Shown: piece after piece, positions 28,118-36,987 of the stretch
Position numbering within the stretch: position 1 is the first letter of the stretch
How the letters are laid out: each line of letters starts with the position of its first letter
Source of the DNA: Streptomyces ambofaciens ATCC 23877
GTDB lineage: Bacteria > Actinomycetota > Actinomycetes > Streptomycetales > Streptomycetaceae
Direction of reading: 5' to 3'
Length of the DNA stretch: 64,000 nt
NCBI RefSeq assembly: GCF_001267885.1
Contig: NZ_CP012382.1
Coordinates: 4,389,001 to 4,453,000 of the forward strand
The notes under the pieces: generated by a model
The model's input: the letters and a program-made list of their open reading frames with translations, nothing else
Databases searched by the model: none
Told to the model about the DNA's origin: nothing
Program-made: the position numbers and the translations under genes

Positions 28118-28723
28118 ATGACCGACCCCGTGACGCTGGACGGCGACGGCCAGATCGGCGAGTTCGACGAGAAGCGGGCCGAGAACGCCGTACGCGAACT
28201 GCTCATCGCGGTCGGCGAGGACCCGGACCGCGAGGGCCTGCGGGAGACGCCCGCGCGCGTGGCCCGGGCCTACAGGGAGATATTCGCCGGGCTGTGGCAG
28301 GAGCCCGAGGACGTGCTGACGACGACGTTCGACCTCGGGCACGACGAGATGGTGCTGGTGAAGGACATCGAGGTGTTCAGCACGTGCGAGCACCACCTCG
28401 TCCCGTTCCGCGGGGTGGCGCACGTCGGCTACATCCCGTCCCCCAGCGGGAAGATCACGGGCCTGTCCAAGCTGGCCCGTCTCGTGGACGTCTACGCGCG
28501 CCGCCCGCAGGTGCAGGAGCGTCTCACCACGCAGATCGCGGACTCCCTGATGGAGATCCTGGAGCCCCGCGGGGTGATCGTCGTCGTGGAGTGCGAGCAC
28601 ATGTGCATGTCGATGCGGGGGATCCGCAAGCCCGGCGCGAAGACCCTCACGTCGGCGGTCCGCGGTCAGCTGCGTGACCTCGCCACGCGCAACGAGGCGA
28701 TGAGCCTGATCATGGCGCGCTGA
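28118..28723 (+). CDS. folE: GTP cyclohydrolase I
   Basis: 201 residues. Zinc and substrate motifs [12 protein letters not shown] and [20 protein letters not shown] are complete, so this is the zinc-dependent FolE1. It makes 7,8-dihydroneopterin triphosphate, the first step to folate. ATG 28118 has GAGG upstream. Convergent with the DUF3180 gene and separated by a terminator from ftsH. The downstream folate enzymes FolB, FolK and FolP lie on the opposite strand a few hundred bp to 2 kb away. Confidence 0.96.
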   Translation: MTDPVTLDGDGQIGEFDEKRAENAVRELLIAVGEDPDREGLRETPARVARAYREIFAGLWQEPEDVLTTTFDLGHDEMVLVKDIEVFSTCEHHLVPFRGVAHVGYIPSPSGKITGLSKLARLVDVYARRPQVQERLTTQIADSLMEILEPRGVIVVVECEHMCMSMRGIRKPGAKTLTSAVRGQLRDLATRNEAMSLIMAR

Positions 28724-28738
28724 CGCCGCCGGGCGGGA

Positions 28739-29227
28739 TCAGGCCGCCGGGGCCGCGCCCGGGTGGTCCTCGTCGTCGTCCTCCGGGAGCTTGCAGACCC
28801 GCTCCAGGAAGATCGCGGCCGCTATCACGGCGATCCCCGCCACGACCGAGAAGCCGGCGTAGAAGGCCTGGTCGCGGCGGGCCGGGACGTCGAGGTACTC
28901 CAGCAGGAAGACGCCCATGCCGCAGTACAGGCCCGCCACGAGGGCGGCCACCAGGGCGCTGGCCTGGCCGAAGACGACCGAGCGCGCCGCCATCATCGGG
29001 TCGACGCCCTTGGCGTCCGGGACCCGCTCCCGCTGGGCCTTCAGACGGGCCCGGAGGGAGAGCGCCGTGGCCAGCAGGATCACGGCGATCAGGGCGAGGA
29101 CGATCGGCGCGGCCAGGGGGACGCTCGGGAGGCTCCCGAAGGAGTTCCACAGGCGGGCGCCCGCCCAGGACAGGACCGCCGCGACGACGAACACGCCGGC
29201 CAGCACCCTGATGCGCAGCTCTTTCAC
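28739..29227 (-). CDS. DUF3180 membrane protein
   Basis: 162 residues with four predicted membrane segments (VLAGVFVVAAVLSWAGARLW; APIVLALIAVILLATALSL; ASALVAALVAGLYCGMGVFL; FSVVAGIAVIAAAIFLERVC). It matches DUF3180, found in actinobacteria directly after folK. Function unknown; conserved linkage suggests a link to folate metabolism or just operon history. It starts 85 bp after the folK stop on the same strand and its stop lies 15 bp from the folE stop. Confidence 0.88.
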   Translation of the reverse strand: MKELRIRVLAGVFVVAAVLSWAGARLWNSFGSLPSVPLAAPIVLALIAVILLATALSLRARLKAQRERVPDAKGVDPMMAARSVVFGQASALVAALVAGLYCGMGVFLLEYLDVPARRDQAFYAGFSVVAGIAVIAAAIFLERVCKLPEDDDEDHPGAAPAA

Positions 29228-29312
29228 GGTGTCCCGGTGTCCCTTCGGTCCCCTGCGTGCTCGTCCAGCCGTGCCGGCCTCGTGGCCGTGCCGACCCCGT
29301 CGACCTTAACGA

Positions 29313-29924
29313 CTACTCGGGCAGCCGGAGTTCCAGGTCGGCGCGGGGCGCGACGCCGTCCCGGGTGACGGCGTCCAGGAGGTCGGCGACCGGGCCGTGT
29401 CCCGGCAGGTCGGCGTGGGGGTCCACGTCGTGCCAGGGGGCGAGGACGAAGGCGCGCTCGTGGGCGCGCGGGTGGGGCAGGGTGAGCTGCGGGTCGTCGG
29501 AGACCACGTCGGCGTAGGCGACGATGTCGACGTCGAGGGTGCGCGGGCCCCAGTGCTCGTCGCGGACCCGGTGGAAGGCCTCCTCGACCGCGTGCGCCCG
29601 CTCCAGCAGGGAGGACGGGGGCAGGGTGGTCTTCACGACCACGACCGCGTTGAAGTACGCGGGCTGACTGGCGGGGTCGACGCCCCACGGCTCCGTCTCG
29701 TACACCGGCGAGACGCCTTTGACGCGGACGCCCGGGGTGTCCTCCAGGGCGTCGATGGCGCCCTGGAGGGTCTCCAGGCGGTTGCCGAGGTTGGCGCCGA
29801 GGGCGATCACCGCGCGCTTGGGGTTGGACAGCGTGGTGTCGGCGGCGTCGACCTGTTCGATGACGGAGGCGGGCACCGGCTGTACGGTCGGGTCGCTGGG
29901 ACCCTTGGTGAACGAGGTGCTCAT
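29313..29924 (-). CDS. folK: 2-amino-4-hydroxy-6-hydroxymethyldihydropteridine pyrophosphokinase
   Basis: 203 residues. HPPK motifs: ALGANLGNRLETLQGAIDAL, VYETEPWGV, and the signature HWGPRTLDVDIV followed by LPHPRAHERAFVLAPW. It adds pyrophosphate to hydroxymethyldihydropterin. A roughly 40-residue N-terminal tail precedes the domain. ATG 29924 overlaps the folB stop (ATGA), so folB-folK are translationally coupled. Confidence 0.95.
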   Translation of the reverse strand: MSTSFTKGPSDPTVQPVPASVIEQVDAADTTLSNPKRAVIALGANLGNRLETLQGAIDALEDTPGVRVKGVSPVYETEPWGVDPASQPAYFNAVVVVKTTLPPSSLLERAHAVEEAFHRVRDEHWGPRTLDVDIVAYADVVSDDPQLTLPHPRAHERAFVLAPWHDVDPHADLPGHGPVADLLDAVTRDGVAPRADLELRLPE

Positions 29925-30280
29925 ACACGGCTCCGGATGATGGTGACGGTCACGTCGTCGAAGGGCACGGTGATCGGCGCGTCCGGCTTGTGGACGCAGA
30001 CCTCGACCTCCTCGACCCCTTCGTGCTTCAGACAGACCTGGGCGATGCGCTCGGCGAGCGTCTCGACGAGGTTGACGGGCTCGCCCTCGACGACGGCCAC
30101 GACCTCCTCGGCCACGATGCCGTAGTGCACGGTCTTCGCCAGGTCGTCGTCGGCCGCGGCCGGTCGGGTGTCCAGGCCCAGGACGATGTCCACGAGGAAG
30201 GTCTGGCCGTCCTCGCGTTCCTTGGGGAACACTCCGTGGTGCCCGCGGGCCTTCAGGCCGCGCAGCGCGACACGATCCAC
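29921..30280 (-). CDS. folB: dihydroneopterin aldolase
   Basis: 119 residues. Family motifs: DRVALRGLKARGHHGVFPKE, the ETLAERIAQVCL helix and VCVHKPDAPI, with the catalytic Lys in HKP. It cleaves dihydroneopterin to hydroxymethyldihydropterin. GTG 30280 has AGGAG 8 nt upstream and excludes an unsupported upstream extension. Coupled to folK by overlap. The next gene on the strand is 237 bp upstream, so folBK may have their own promoter in that gap. Confidence 0.95.
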   Translation of the reverse strand: MDRVALRGLKARGHHGVFPKEREDGQTFLVDIVLGLDTRPAAADDDLAKTVHYGIVAEEVVAVVEGEPVNLVETLAERIAQVCLKHEGVEEVEVCVHKPDAPITVPFDDVTVTIIRSRV

Positions 30281-30517
30281 GCGAATCACTCCTGCAGTCG
30301 TCGGTCTCGGCCGGTGCGCACCACGTGCGGGCGGTACGCCGGCCACAGTCGAATCTACCCGCGAGCACCGACAGCACCGGGCCACGGGGTGTGGGGGGCC
30401 GACCGGGAGCCAGGAGGTTTCACCGTGCGTTTTCCCTGGCGGCCCCGGTGGATCACGGGTTGGTAGCCGCCCATACCCCGCGGTCCGTGATTCCAACCAC
30501 TTCTTGCTCCCCCCGGA
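30281..30517. other. 237-bp intergenic region upstream of folB
   Basis: No sizeable gene. On the plus strand AGGAGG is followed 7 nt later by a 13-codon frame (GTG 30425 to TAG 30466, MRFPWRPRWITGW). The segment 30449-30500 can fold into a hairpin (GGATCACGG pairing with CCGTGATTCC with one bulge). It probably holds the folB promoter on the minus strand. Confidence 0.4.
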
Positions 30518-31021
30518 TCACGCGGGGGTGTCCTCGCCCTCTTCGTCCTCGGTCTCGGCCAGCACGGGGGAGGCGTGGTGGGACCAGAGTTTCCAGCCGG
30601 CGGGCGTGCGCCGGAACGCGTTGGTGGCGACCACGAGCTGGCCCACGAGCGGACCGAGCTCGTCGCCGCCCTCGGGGGCCGGTCCGCCGCTGAGGATGTT
30701 CTCGGTGCAGGTCACCAGGGCGGTGTCACCGGTGACGGAGACGTGCACGTCGGTGAGGAAGAACTGGATGTAGTCGGTGTTCGCCATGATCAGCGCGTAG
30801 GAGCGCAGGACCTCGCCGCGGCCGGTGAGCACCGGCCAGCCGGGGTGCACGCAGGAGACGACGCCGGCGTCGGCCGGGTCGTGGAAGGACTCGTCGATGC
30901 CCAGGTCGGACGGGGTGAGCCAGAACTCGGACACCGTCTCGAAGTCGCCCTGCTCCAGCGCTTCGTAGAAGGCGGTGTTGGCGGCCTCCACCTGCTCGAC
31001 GTCGATGTGCGGCGCGTTCAC
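30518..31021 (-). CDS. NTF2-like (SnoaL/DUF4440-type) protein in the folate cluster
   Basis: 167 residues: FYEALEQGDFETVSEFWLTP, IMANTDYIQFFLTDVHVSVT, TNAFRRTPAGWKLWSHHASP. It is the nuclear transport factor 2-like cone fold with no membrane segment. GTG 31021 overlaps the folP stop (GTGA), so it is co-translated with folP. In actinobacteria this gene is commonly found between folP and folB; a role in folate synthesis is inferred from context only. Confidence 0.87.
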   Translation of the reverse strand: MNAPHIDVEQVEAANTAFYEALEQGDFETVSEFWLTPSDLGIDESFHDPADAGVVSCVHPGWPVLTGRGEVLRSYALIMANTDYIQFFLTDVHVSVTGDTALVTCTENILSGGPAPEGGDELGPLVGQLVVATNAFRRTPAGWKLWSHHASPVLAETEDEEGEDTPA

Positions 31022-31911
31022 CGGGTTCCTTCCGGGCGCTGGTCCGCTCCGCGCGCCCCTTCGACGGCGCGCGCGACCCGTACGGCGTCGGCCGTGGCGC
31101 GTACCTCGTGCACGCGTACGGCCCAGGCGCCGGCGTGCGCGGCGAGGGCGGAGACGGCGGCGGTGGCCGCGTCGCGCTCCCGCGCGGGCGGCGGGGCGGA
31201 CTCCGGGCCGGCGAGCACCCGGCCGAGGAAGCGCTTGCGGGAGGCGGCGACGAGCAGGGGATGGCCGAGGTCGAGGAGACGGTCGAGGTGGGCTAGGAGG
31301 ACGAGGTCGTGCTCGGCGTCCTTGGAGAAGCCGAGGCCGGGGTCGACGACCACGCGGTCGGGGGCGACGCCGCCCTCCAGGACGGCCTCCACGCGCGCGC
31401 GCAGCTCGTCCACGACCTCGGTGACGACGTCGGCGTAGGTGCCGCGGACGTTGCCGCCCTCCAGGAGGCCGCGCCAGTGCATGACCACGAAAGGGGCGCC
31501 GGCGTCGGCGACGACCGGGATCATCCGGGGGTCGGCGAGGCCGCCGCTGACGTCGTTGACGAGGGCGGCGCCGGCCGCGATCGCCTGCTCCGCCACGGAG
31601 GCGCGCATGGTGTCGACGGAGATCGTGACGCCCTCGGAGGCCAGGCCGCGTACGACCGGGACGACGCGCCTGAGCTCCTCGTCCTCGTCGACGCGGGTCG
31701 CGCCGGGGCGGGTGGACTCACCGCCCACGTCCACCAGGTCGGCGCCCTCCGAGACGAGGTCGAGGCCGTGCTTGACGGCGGCCGTGGTGTCGAAGAAGCG
31801 ACCGCCGTCGGAGAACGAGTCGGGAGTCACGTTGACGACCCCCATGACCGCGCAGCGGTCCCATGCGGTCAGTCCCGCCAGGTGGTGGCGTCGGCCGGTC
31901 TGCTTGCTCAT
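31018..31911 (-). CDS. folP: dihydropteroate synthase
   Basis: 297 residues. Pterin and pABA loops are intact: GVVNVTPDSFSDGGRF, GGESTRPGATRV, VNDVSGG, and VDPGLGFSK plus AASRKRFLGRV. It joins hydroxymethyldihydropterin pyrophosphate with p-aminobenzoate and is the sulfonamide target. ATG 31911 is the only start that keeps the N-terminus. It heads the folP-NTF2 pair; a repeat-rich 249-bp spacer lies upstream. Confidence 0.95.
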   Translation of the reverse strand: MSKQTGRRHHLAGLTAWDRCAVMGVVNVTPDSFSDGGRFFDTTAAVKHGLDLVSEGADLVDVGGESTRPGATRVDEDEELRRVVPVVRGLASEGVTISVDTMRASVAEQAIAAGAALVNDVSGGLADPRMIPVVADAGAPFVVMHWRGLLEGGNVRGTYADVVTEVVDELRARVEAVLEGGVAPDRVVVDPGLGFSKDAEHDLVLLAHLDRLLDLGHPLLVAASRKRFLGRVLAGPESAPPPARERDAATAAVSALAAHAGAWAVRVHEVRATADAVRVARAVEGARGADQRPEGTR

Positions 31912-32160
31912 GTGTTCAGCGTAGGCCCAGTCGGCGGGGCGTTCGGGCGGTGGTGGGCAGGCCGGGGCGCCCGCGACGGCCTACGGCCCCGCGGCGGCTC
32001 GGTGGTCGGGTGGTGGCCTGGGGGTCGTGGCGGCCGGGTCTCGTGTTCGGTCGGGTGGTGGCCTGGGGGTCGTGGCGGCCCGCTCCCGTGCTCGGTCGCT
32101 CGGTGATCCGGTGGTCAGGCCGTCCGGTGATGCGGGGGTCACGGTCCGGTGATCCGGCGG
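31912..32160. repeat. 249-bp spacer with a 30-bp direct repeat
   Basis: The segment beginning TCGGGTGGTGGCCTGGGGGT and ending CGTGGCGGCC occurs exactly at 32006-32035 and 32051-32080 (period 45 bp); further degenerate GGTGATCCGGTGGTC-type repeats follow to about 32150. The folP promoter should be near 31912-31960. No gene seen. Confidence 0.7.
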
Positions 32161-34005
32161 TCACGCCGTCCGGGCCTCGTGCTCGGTCACCCCGTGCGCG
32201 CAGGGGCGGCGGGCGGGCGTGCGGCGGCGCAGGAAGCGGGGGAGGGGCGGCGTGAGGGTGAGGAAGCCCTCGGCCTGCAGGGCGGCGAAGCCGATGCGGG
32301 GCAGGTCGGCGGAGGCGCGGTAGACGACGAAGCGCGGCTCCCAGCGGGGGCGGAACTTCGCGTTGAACTTGTACAGGGACTCGATCTGGAACCAGCGGGA
32401 GAGGAACACCAGCAGTCCGCGCCAGGCCCGCAGCACCGGGCCCGCGCCGATCTTCTCGCCGCGGGCGAGGGCCGCGCGGAACATGGCGAAGTTCAGCGAC
32501 ACCCGCGCGATGCCCAGTTTCGGGGCGGCCTGGAGGGCGGCGACGATCAGCAGCTCGTTCATGCCGGGGTCGGCCGAACGGTCGCGCCGCATCAGGTCGA
32601 GCGACACGCCGTCGGTGCCCCACGGCACGAAGTGCAGGATCGCCTTCAGGTCGCCGTACTCGCCGGGCCGGCCGTACTCACCGTCCTGTTTGTGCGCGGT
32701 CGCGATCAGGCAGTCGCCGTCGGTGGGGTCGCCGATGCGGCCCAGGGCCATGGAGAAGCCGCGCTCGGTGTCCGTGCCGCGCCAGTCGTCGGCGGCGCGG
32801 CGGACGCGGTGCAGTTCCGCGTCGCCGAGGTCAGCCACGCGCCGTACGCGGGTCTCGTAACCGGCGCGCTCGATGCGCTTGACCATCTGGCGCACATTGC
32901 GCATCGCGCGGCCGGCGAGGGAGAAATCCGCGACATCCACCACCGCCTCGTCGCCCAGTTCGAGGGCGTCGAGCCCGGTCTCGCGGGTCCACACCTCGCC
33001 GCCGGTCTCCGAGCAGCCCATGACGGCGGGTGTCCAGGAGTGGGCGCGGGCCTCGTCCATGAAGCGCTCGATCGCGCCCGGCCAGGCCTCGACGTCACCG
33101 ATGGGGTCCCCGCTGGCGAGCATCACGCCGGAGACGACGCGGTAGGTGACGGCGGCCTTGCCGCTGGGGGAGAAGACGACGGCCTTGTCGCGGCGGAGCG
33201 CGAAGTGGCCGAGGGAGTCCCGGCCGCCGTGCCGGGCGAGCAGGGTGCGCAGGCGGGCCTCGTCGTCCTCGGTGAGGCGTGCGGCGGGGTGTTCGGGGCG
33301 GAAGGCCAGGTAGATCGTGGTGATGGCGGTGAGCAGGCCGAGGGCGCCGAGCGAGAAGGCCACCGTCCAGGAGGTGTTGCCCCGGTAGTCGACCGGGCCC
33401 TCGACGCCGAACAGGCCGTAGAGGACGTGGGTGAGCCGGTCGGCCACGCTCGGATCGCCGACCATGCGGTGCGGGTGGGCGCTCACGACGAGCAGCCCGA
33501 GGGCGAGGGAACCGGCGCCCATGAGGACGAAGTTGGCCAGTGCCCGCCAGCGGCTGCGGGGGTCGGGCAGTGCCGCGAACTGCTCCCGGTGGCGCAGTAG
33601 CGGGGCGAGCAGGGCCAGCGAGATCAGTACGCCGAGGAGCGAGTGCCGGTACGTGAACTGTGCGACGGCGCCCAGGGGGAGCAGGGCGACGGCCGCCCGC
33701 CAGGCCCGGCGCTTGCGGCGCTTGAGACCGTGGGCGAGCAGCAGGAGCAGCACGCCCGCGCTGAGGGAGAGGGCCGCGGCGAAGGGACCGAACGCGCCGG
33801 GCAGCACCTCGGCGAGGGCGTGCATACGGCTGTGCCGGAAGCGCGGGAAGACGCCGGCGGCGATGTCCAGCAGGCCCACGAGCGCGCAGGCGCGGCCGAC
33901 GAGGAGGGGCACGCTTTCGGGCCGGGGGCCGCGCGGCACCCGACGTGCGCTGGTGGGTTTCGCCGGAACCCGACCCGACATTTCCTCATCTGTCCTGACA
34001 GACAT
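32161..34005 (-). CDS. phosphatidylglycerol lysyltransferase-like membrane protein (MprF/LysX-like, DUF2156)
   Basis: 614 residues. The N-terminal half has six or seven membrane helices (LVGRACALVGLLDIAAGVFP; ALSLSAGVLLLLLAHGL; LLGVLISLALLAPLL and others), the C-terminal half is a double GNAT fold of DUF2156 (DKAVVFSPSGKAAVTYRVVS; MNELLIVAALQAAPKLGIAR; YKFNAKFRPRWEPRFVVY). MprF-type proteins transfer an aminoacyl group from tRNA to phosphatidylglycerol, lowering negative charge and sensitivity to cationic peptides. ATG 34005 has AGG 4 nt upstream; 34065 (ATG) and 34104 (GTG) are possible longer starts. Divergent from an esterase gene. Confidence 0.85.
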   Translation of the reverse strand: MSVRTDEEMSGRVPAKPTSARRVPRGPRPESVPLLVGRACALVGLLDIAAGVFPRFRHSRMHALAEVLPGAFGPFAAALSLSAGVLLLLLAHGLKRRKRRAWRAAVALLPLGAVAQFTYRHSLLGVLISLALLAPLLRHREQFAALPDPRSRWRALANFVLMGAGSLALGLLVVSAHPHRMVGDPSVADRLTHVLYGLFGVEGPVDYRGNTSWTVAFSLGALGLLTAITTIYLAFRPEHPAARLTEDDEARLRTLLARHGGRDSLGHFALRRDKAVVFSPSGKAAVTYRVVSGVMLASGDPIGDVEAWPGAIERFMDEARAHSWTPAVMGCSETGGEVWTRETGLDALELGDEAVVDVADFSLAGRAMRNVRQMVKRIERAGYETRVRRVADLGDAELHRVRRAADDWRGTDTERGFSMALGRIGDPTDGDCLIATAHKQDGEYGRPGEYGDLKAILHFVPWGTDGVSLDLMRRDRSADPGMNELLIVAALQAAPKLGIARVSLNFAMFRAALARGEKIGAGPVLRAWRGLLVFLSRWFQIESLYKFNAKFRPRWEPRFVVYRASADLPRIGFAALQAEGFLTLTPPLPRFLRRRTPARRPCAHGVTEHEARTA

Positions 34006-34184
34006 CGCACCTGTAGTTCTGCGAGAGACCGTGGATCCGGGCCCGTTTCGGGCATCCGGCGACATTGCGCCCTCTAGGACGGTGTCTCGGGAGCGGAGGT
34101 TCACTCCGCCTGATCGGAAAGCCCGAACGGCCCCACGGGGCGGCAGGTTCGGCGGACGACGGAAAGCGCGGGCAGGTAGAACGC

Positions 34185-35357
34185 ATGGGTCTCACGAGCA
34201 ACACGTTGCTGGCGCTGGCGGCTACGTCCGGGGTGCTGCTGTTCGCCGGGACGGTGTGGCTGTGGCCGCGGCTGGCCCGGCGGAGCCTGCGGGCGGTCCT
34301 CGGGCGGGTGGGCCTGCTGTTCGCCACCCAGGTGGCGGTCTTCGCCGCGGTCGGGCTGGCCGCGAACCAGGCCTTCGGGTTCTACGCCAGTTGGGCCGAC
34401 CTGTTCGGCCGGGAGGACGGGCAGGGTGTGGTCGTCGACCACTCGGCCGGCGCGTCCGAGGGCCCCCTGCGGGTCGTCGGCGACCGGCGGGTGACGCCGG
34501 TCGGCGGCGGGCGGGCGGACGCCGCCGGGCGCGTCCAGGAGATACGGATCGTCGGCCGTACGACGCGGATCGCGACACCCGCGTACGTCTATCTGCCGCC
34601 GGAGTACTTCCAGGCGCGGCACCGCACCCGTACGTTCCCCGCGGCCGTCGTCCTGACGGGCTACCCGGGGACGGCCGAGGCGTTGGTGGACAAGCTCCAC
34701 TATCCGCGTACGGCGTCCGAACTCGCCGCAGCGGGCCGGATGGAGCCGATGATCCTGGTGATGCTGCGGCCCACCGTGGCCCCGCCGCGCGACACGGAGT
34801 GCGTGGACGTGCCGGACGGCCCGCAGACGGAGTCGTTCTTCGCGAAGGACCTCCCCGAGGCCGTCGGTGCCCACTACCGCGTGGACGAGGGGCCGGGGCG
34901 CTGGGGCGTCGTCGGCAACTCGACCGGTGGCTACTGCGCCCTGAAGCTCGCCATGCACCACCCCGACGTGTACGCCGCCGGGGCCGGTCTGTCCGCCTAC
35001 TACGACGCGCCCAACGACCCCACCACGGGCGATCTCTTCCAGGGGGACGAGGGGCGGAGGAATCGGGCGGACCTGTGGTGGTGCCTCGAGAACCTGCCCG
35101 CGCCCGACACTTCCCTGCTCGTCACCAGCAGCAAGTCCGGTGAGTCGAACTACAAGGACACGGTGGAGTTCATCGGGCGGGTGAAGGAGAAGAGTCCCAC
35201 GCGGATCTCGTCGATCATCCTGGAAAGCGGCGGACACAACTTCAATACCTGGCGGCGAGAGATTCCCGCGACCCTGCGGTGGCTCGGTGAGCGGCTCGGT
35301 GAGCGGCTCGGCGGGCAGTCCGACGGGCGGCCCGGTGGGCGGCCGGACGGGCACTGA
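34185..35357 (+). CDS. membrane-anchored esterase (esterase D/Ag85-like)
   Basis: 390 residues. Two N-terminal helices (LLALAATSGVLLFAGTVWLW; LFATQVAVFAAVGLAANQAF) anchor an extracytoplasmic alpha/beta hydrolase of the PF00756 type. The nucleophile is in GNSTGGYCALKLAMHHPD (GXSXG), and a late HNF motif (LESGGHNFNTW) supplies the histidine. The C-terminus ends in a low-complexity tail (GERLGERLGGQ; DGRPGGRPDG). Substrate unknown. Divergent from the MprF-like gene, with which it may share envelope-stress control; that is an inference. Confidence 0.85.
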   Translation: MGLTSNTLLALAATSGVLLFAGTVWLWPRLARRSLRAVLGRVGLLFATQVAVFAAVGLAANQAFGFYASWADLFGREDGQGVVVDHSAGASEGPLRVVGDRRVTPVGGGRADAAGRVQEIRIVGRTTRIATPAYVYLPPEYFQARHRTRTFPAAVVLTGYPGTAEALVDKLHYPRTASELAAAGRMEPMILVMLRPTVAPPRDTECVDVPDGPQTESFFAKDLPEAVGAHYRVDEGPGRWGVVGNSTGGYCALKLAMHHPDVYAAGAGLSAYYDAPNDPTTGDLFQGDEGRRNRADLWWCLENLPAPDTSLLVTSSKSGESNYKDTVEFIGRVKEKSPTRISSIILESGGHNFNTWRREIPATLRWLGERLGERLGGQSDGRPGGRPDGH

Positions 35358-35502
35358 CGGGGTGTTCGGGAAAAATGATCTTGGAGTAATTCGGCTGCCG
35401 CCGGGCATGTGGATTCCCGATCTCCTGTGAACACCTCGGAGACCGATGTGTTTTTACGGGGCGGGGCGCCAAGATTCGCCTACGCGCGGTAAGTTTCTGG
35501 CC

Positions 35503-36945
35503 ATGCCACGTGGACGTCACCGCCATTCCCCGCCCCTGCACAGGCTGCTTCCTCCGTCGGCGATCGCAGGCGTCTCCCTCGTCTGCGCCCTCGGCCCCTG
35601 GGTGTTCAGCGAAGCGATGATCCTGCGCTCACTGGCCGCGGCCGCCGCGGTGACGGCCGTCGCCGGTGCGGTCGTCATGCGCCACTGGGACGCGCAGGCG
35701 GGCAGGCGCGTCGCCGACCTCACGCGCGCGCGGGCGAGCGACGAGTGGCGGTACGAGGAACGGGTCGCCGAACTGGAGTCCGACCTGGAGGAGTCGCGCG
35801 AACTGCGCGTGAAGCTGGAGCACCGGCTGCGGGCCAAGCGCACGGAACTGGCGGGGCTGCGCAACGAACACGCCGCCCTGCTGCGGCGCTACGCCACGGC
35901 GGAGACCGAGCGGGCCAGCGCGCTGGAGGGCCGCAGGCTGCTGGAGATAGAGGCCGTGCCGTCGGCGCGCGCCCTGCCGGCGGCACGAACGGCACCGGCG
36001 GGGGAGACCTCGGCCGGTGTGGTCGCGGGTGACGGGGCTTCGGTCGGCGTCGCCGCGGCGAGCGGGACGCCGGTCGGAGCGGGTGCAGAGGGCGGAGAGG
36101 GCTCGGAGGGCGCCGAGGAGGCCCCGGCCGTCTTCTCTCCCGAGGGCTCCCGGCTGTTCCTGCGGGCGAACGCCGCCCTGGCACGGTTGGACGAGGGCGC
36201 GCCCGCCGCACCGGACGCCGCCCACCGTGACGGTGACAGCGAGTCCGAGGACGGTGGCGGCGACGACGGTGACGGAGGGGGCAACGGCGGCGGCGAGCGC
36301 GCGGCGGCGGCCGAGGCCGACCAGGAGGACGAGGCACAGGGCCGGCCCGAGGCCCTCGGCGGACACGAGCGCACCGCCGCCGCCTCCCCGACGACCCAGC
36401 CCGGCGGGCCCGGGCAGCCGCAGGAGCCCGAGCAGACCGGCGAGCAGTCCGCCGAGCGGAACGAGCAGTCCGGCGAGCAGGCCGAGCAGTCCGGCGAGCA
36501 GTCCGAGCAGTCCGGCGAGCTGAACGAGCAGGCCGAGCAGGCCGAGCGGTCCGGCGAGCGGCCGGGTGAGCGGTCCGACGGGGAGCCCGCACAGCCCCAG
36601 CAGGCCACCCGGCAGACGTCCGGTCACTTCACGGTGCCGACCGCGGTGGCCGTCGTCCCGACGGCTCCGGTGCGGCGGCCCGTGGTCGAGGGCGGTTTCG
36701 ACTTCTTCGGCACCAAGGACGCCGAGGACGGACCGGCCTCGCCCGGCACCCTGGAGGCCGTCCAGAACGAGGACCTCGCCGACGTGGTCGGCCAGGAGGC
36801 CCTCGCCCTGCACAAGGCCGAGGCGGAGGCCGCCTTCAAGCCGGCCGGCGAGGAGTCCCGGGGAGTGGGCCAGGTGATCGACCTGACGGCCCACGACGAG
36901 ACGGAGCAGATCGACGTGCAGGGGCTGCGCAGCGCGGTGTCCTGA
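35503..36945 (+). CDS. membrane protein with coiled coil and Glu/Gln-rich repeats
   Basis: 480 residues, no named family recognised. Two membrane helices (AIAGVSLVCALGPWVFSEAM; SLAAAAAVTAVAGAVVM) are followed by a coiled coil (about residues 75-150, RVAELESDLEESRELRVKLEHRLRAKRTELAG), a long disordered acidic region with repeats of EQSGEQ/EQAEQ (about 305-365), and a short conserved C-terminus (GGFDFFGTKDAED; EDLADVVGQEALALHKAEAE). ATG 35503 chosen because RGRHRHS is conserved before the first helix. Similar proteins occur in other Streptomyces as far as I recall; function unknown. Confidence 0.8.
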   Translation: MPRGRHRHSPPLHRLLPPSAIAGVSLVCALGPWVFSEAMILRSLAAAAAVTAVAGAVVMRHWDAQAGRRVADLTRARASDEWRYEERVAELESDLEESRELRVKLEHRLRAKRTELAGLRNEHAALLRRYATAETERASALEGRRLLEIEAVPSARALPAARTAPAGETSAGVVAGDGASVGVAAASGTPVGAGAEGGEGSEGAEEAPAVFSPEGSRLFLRANAALARLDEGAPAAPDAAHRDGDSESEDGGGDDGDGGGNGGGERAAAAEADQEDEAQGRPEALGGHERTAAASPTTQPGGPGQPQEPEQTGEQSAERNEQSGEQAEQSGEQSEQSGELNEQAEQAERSGERPGERSDGEPAQPQQATRQTSGHFTVPTAVAVVPTAPVRRPVVEGGFDFFGTKDAEDGPASPGTLEAVQNEDLADVVGQEALALHKAEAEAAFKPAGEESRGVGQVIDLTAHDETEQIDVQGLRSAVS

Positions 36946-36987
36946 CACCGGCCCGCGGCGTGGCGGGCGGGTGGGTCGCCGCCGCCC

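Noticed and set aside
31912..32160. Riboswitch or T-box upstream of folP
   Set aside because: Only direct GC-rich repeats were seen, no conserved riboswitch core or anti-terminator.
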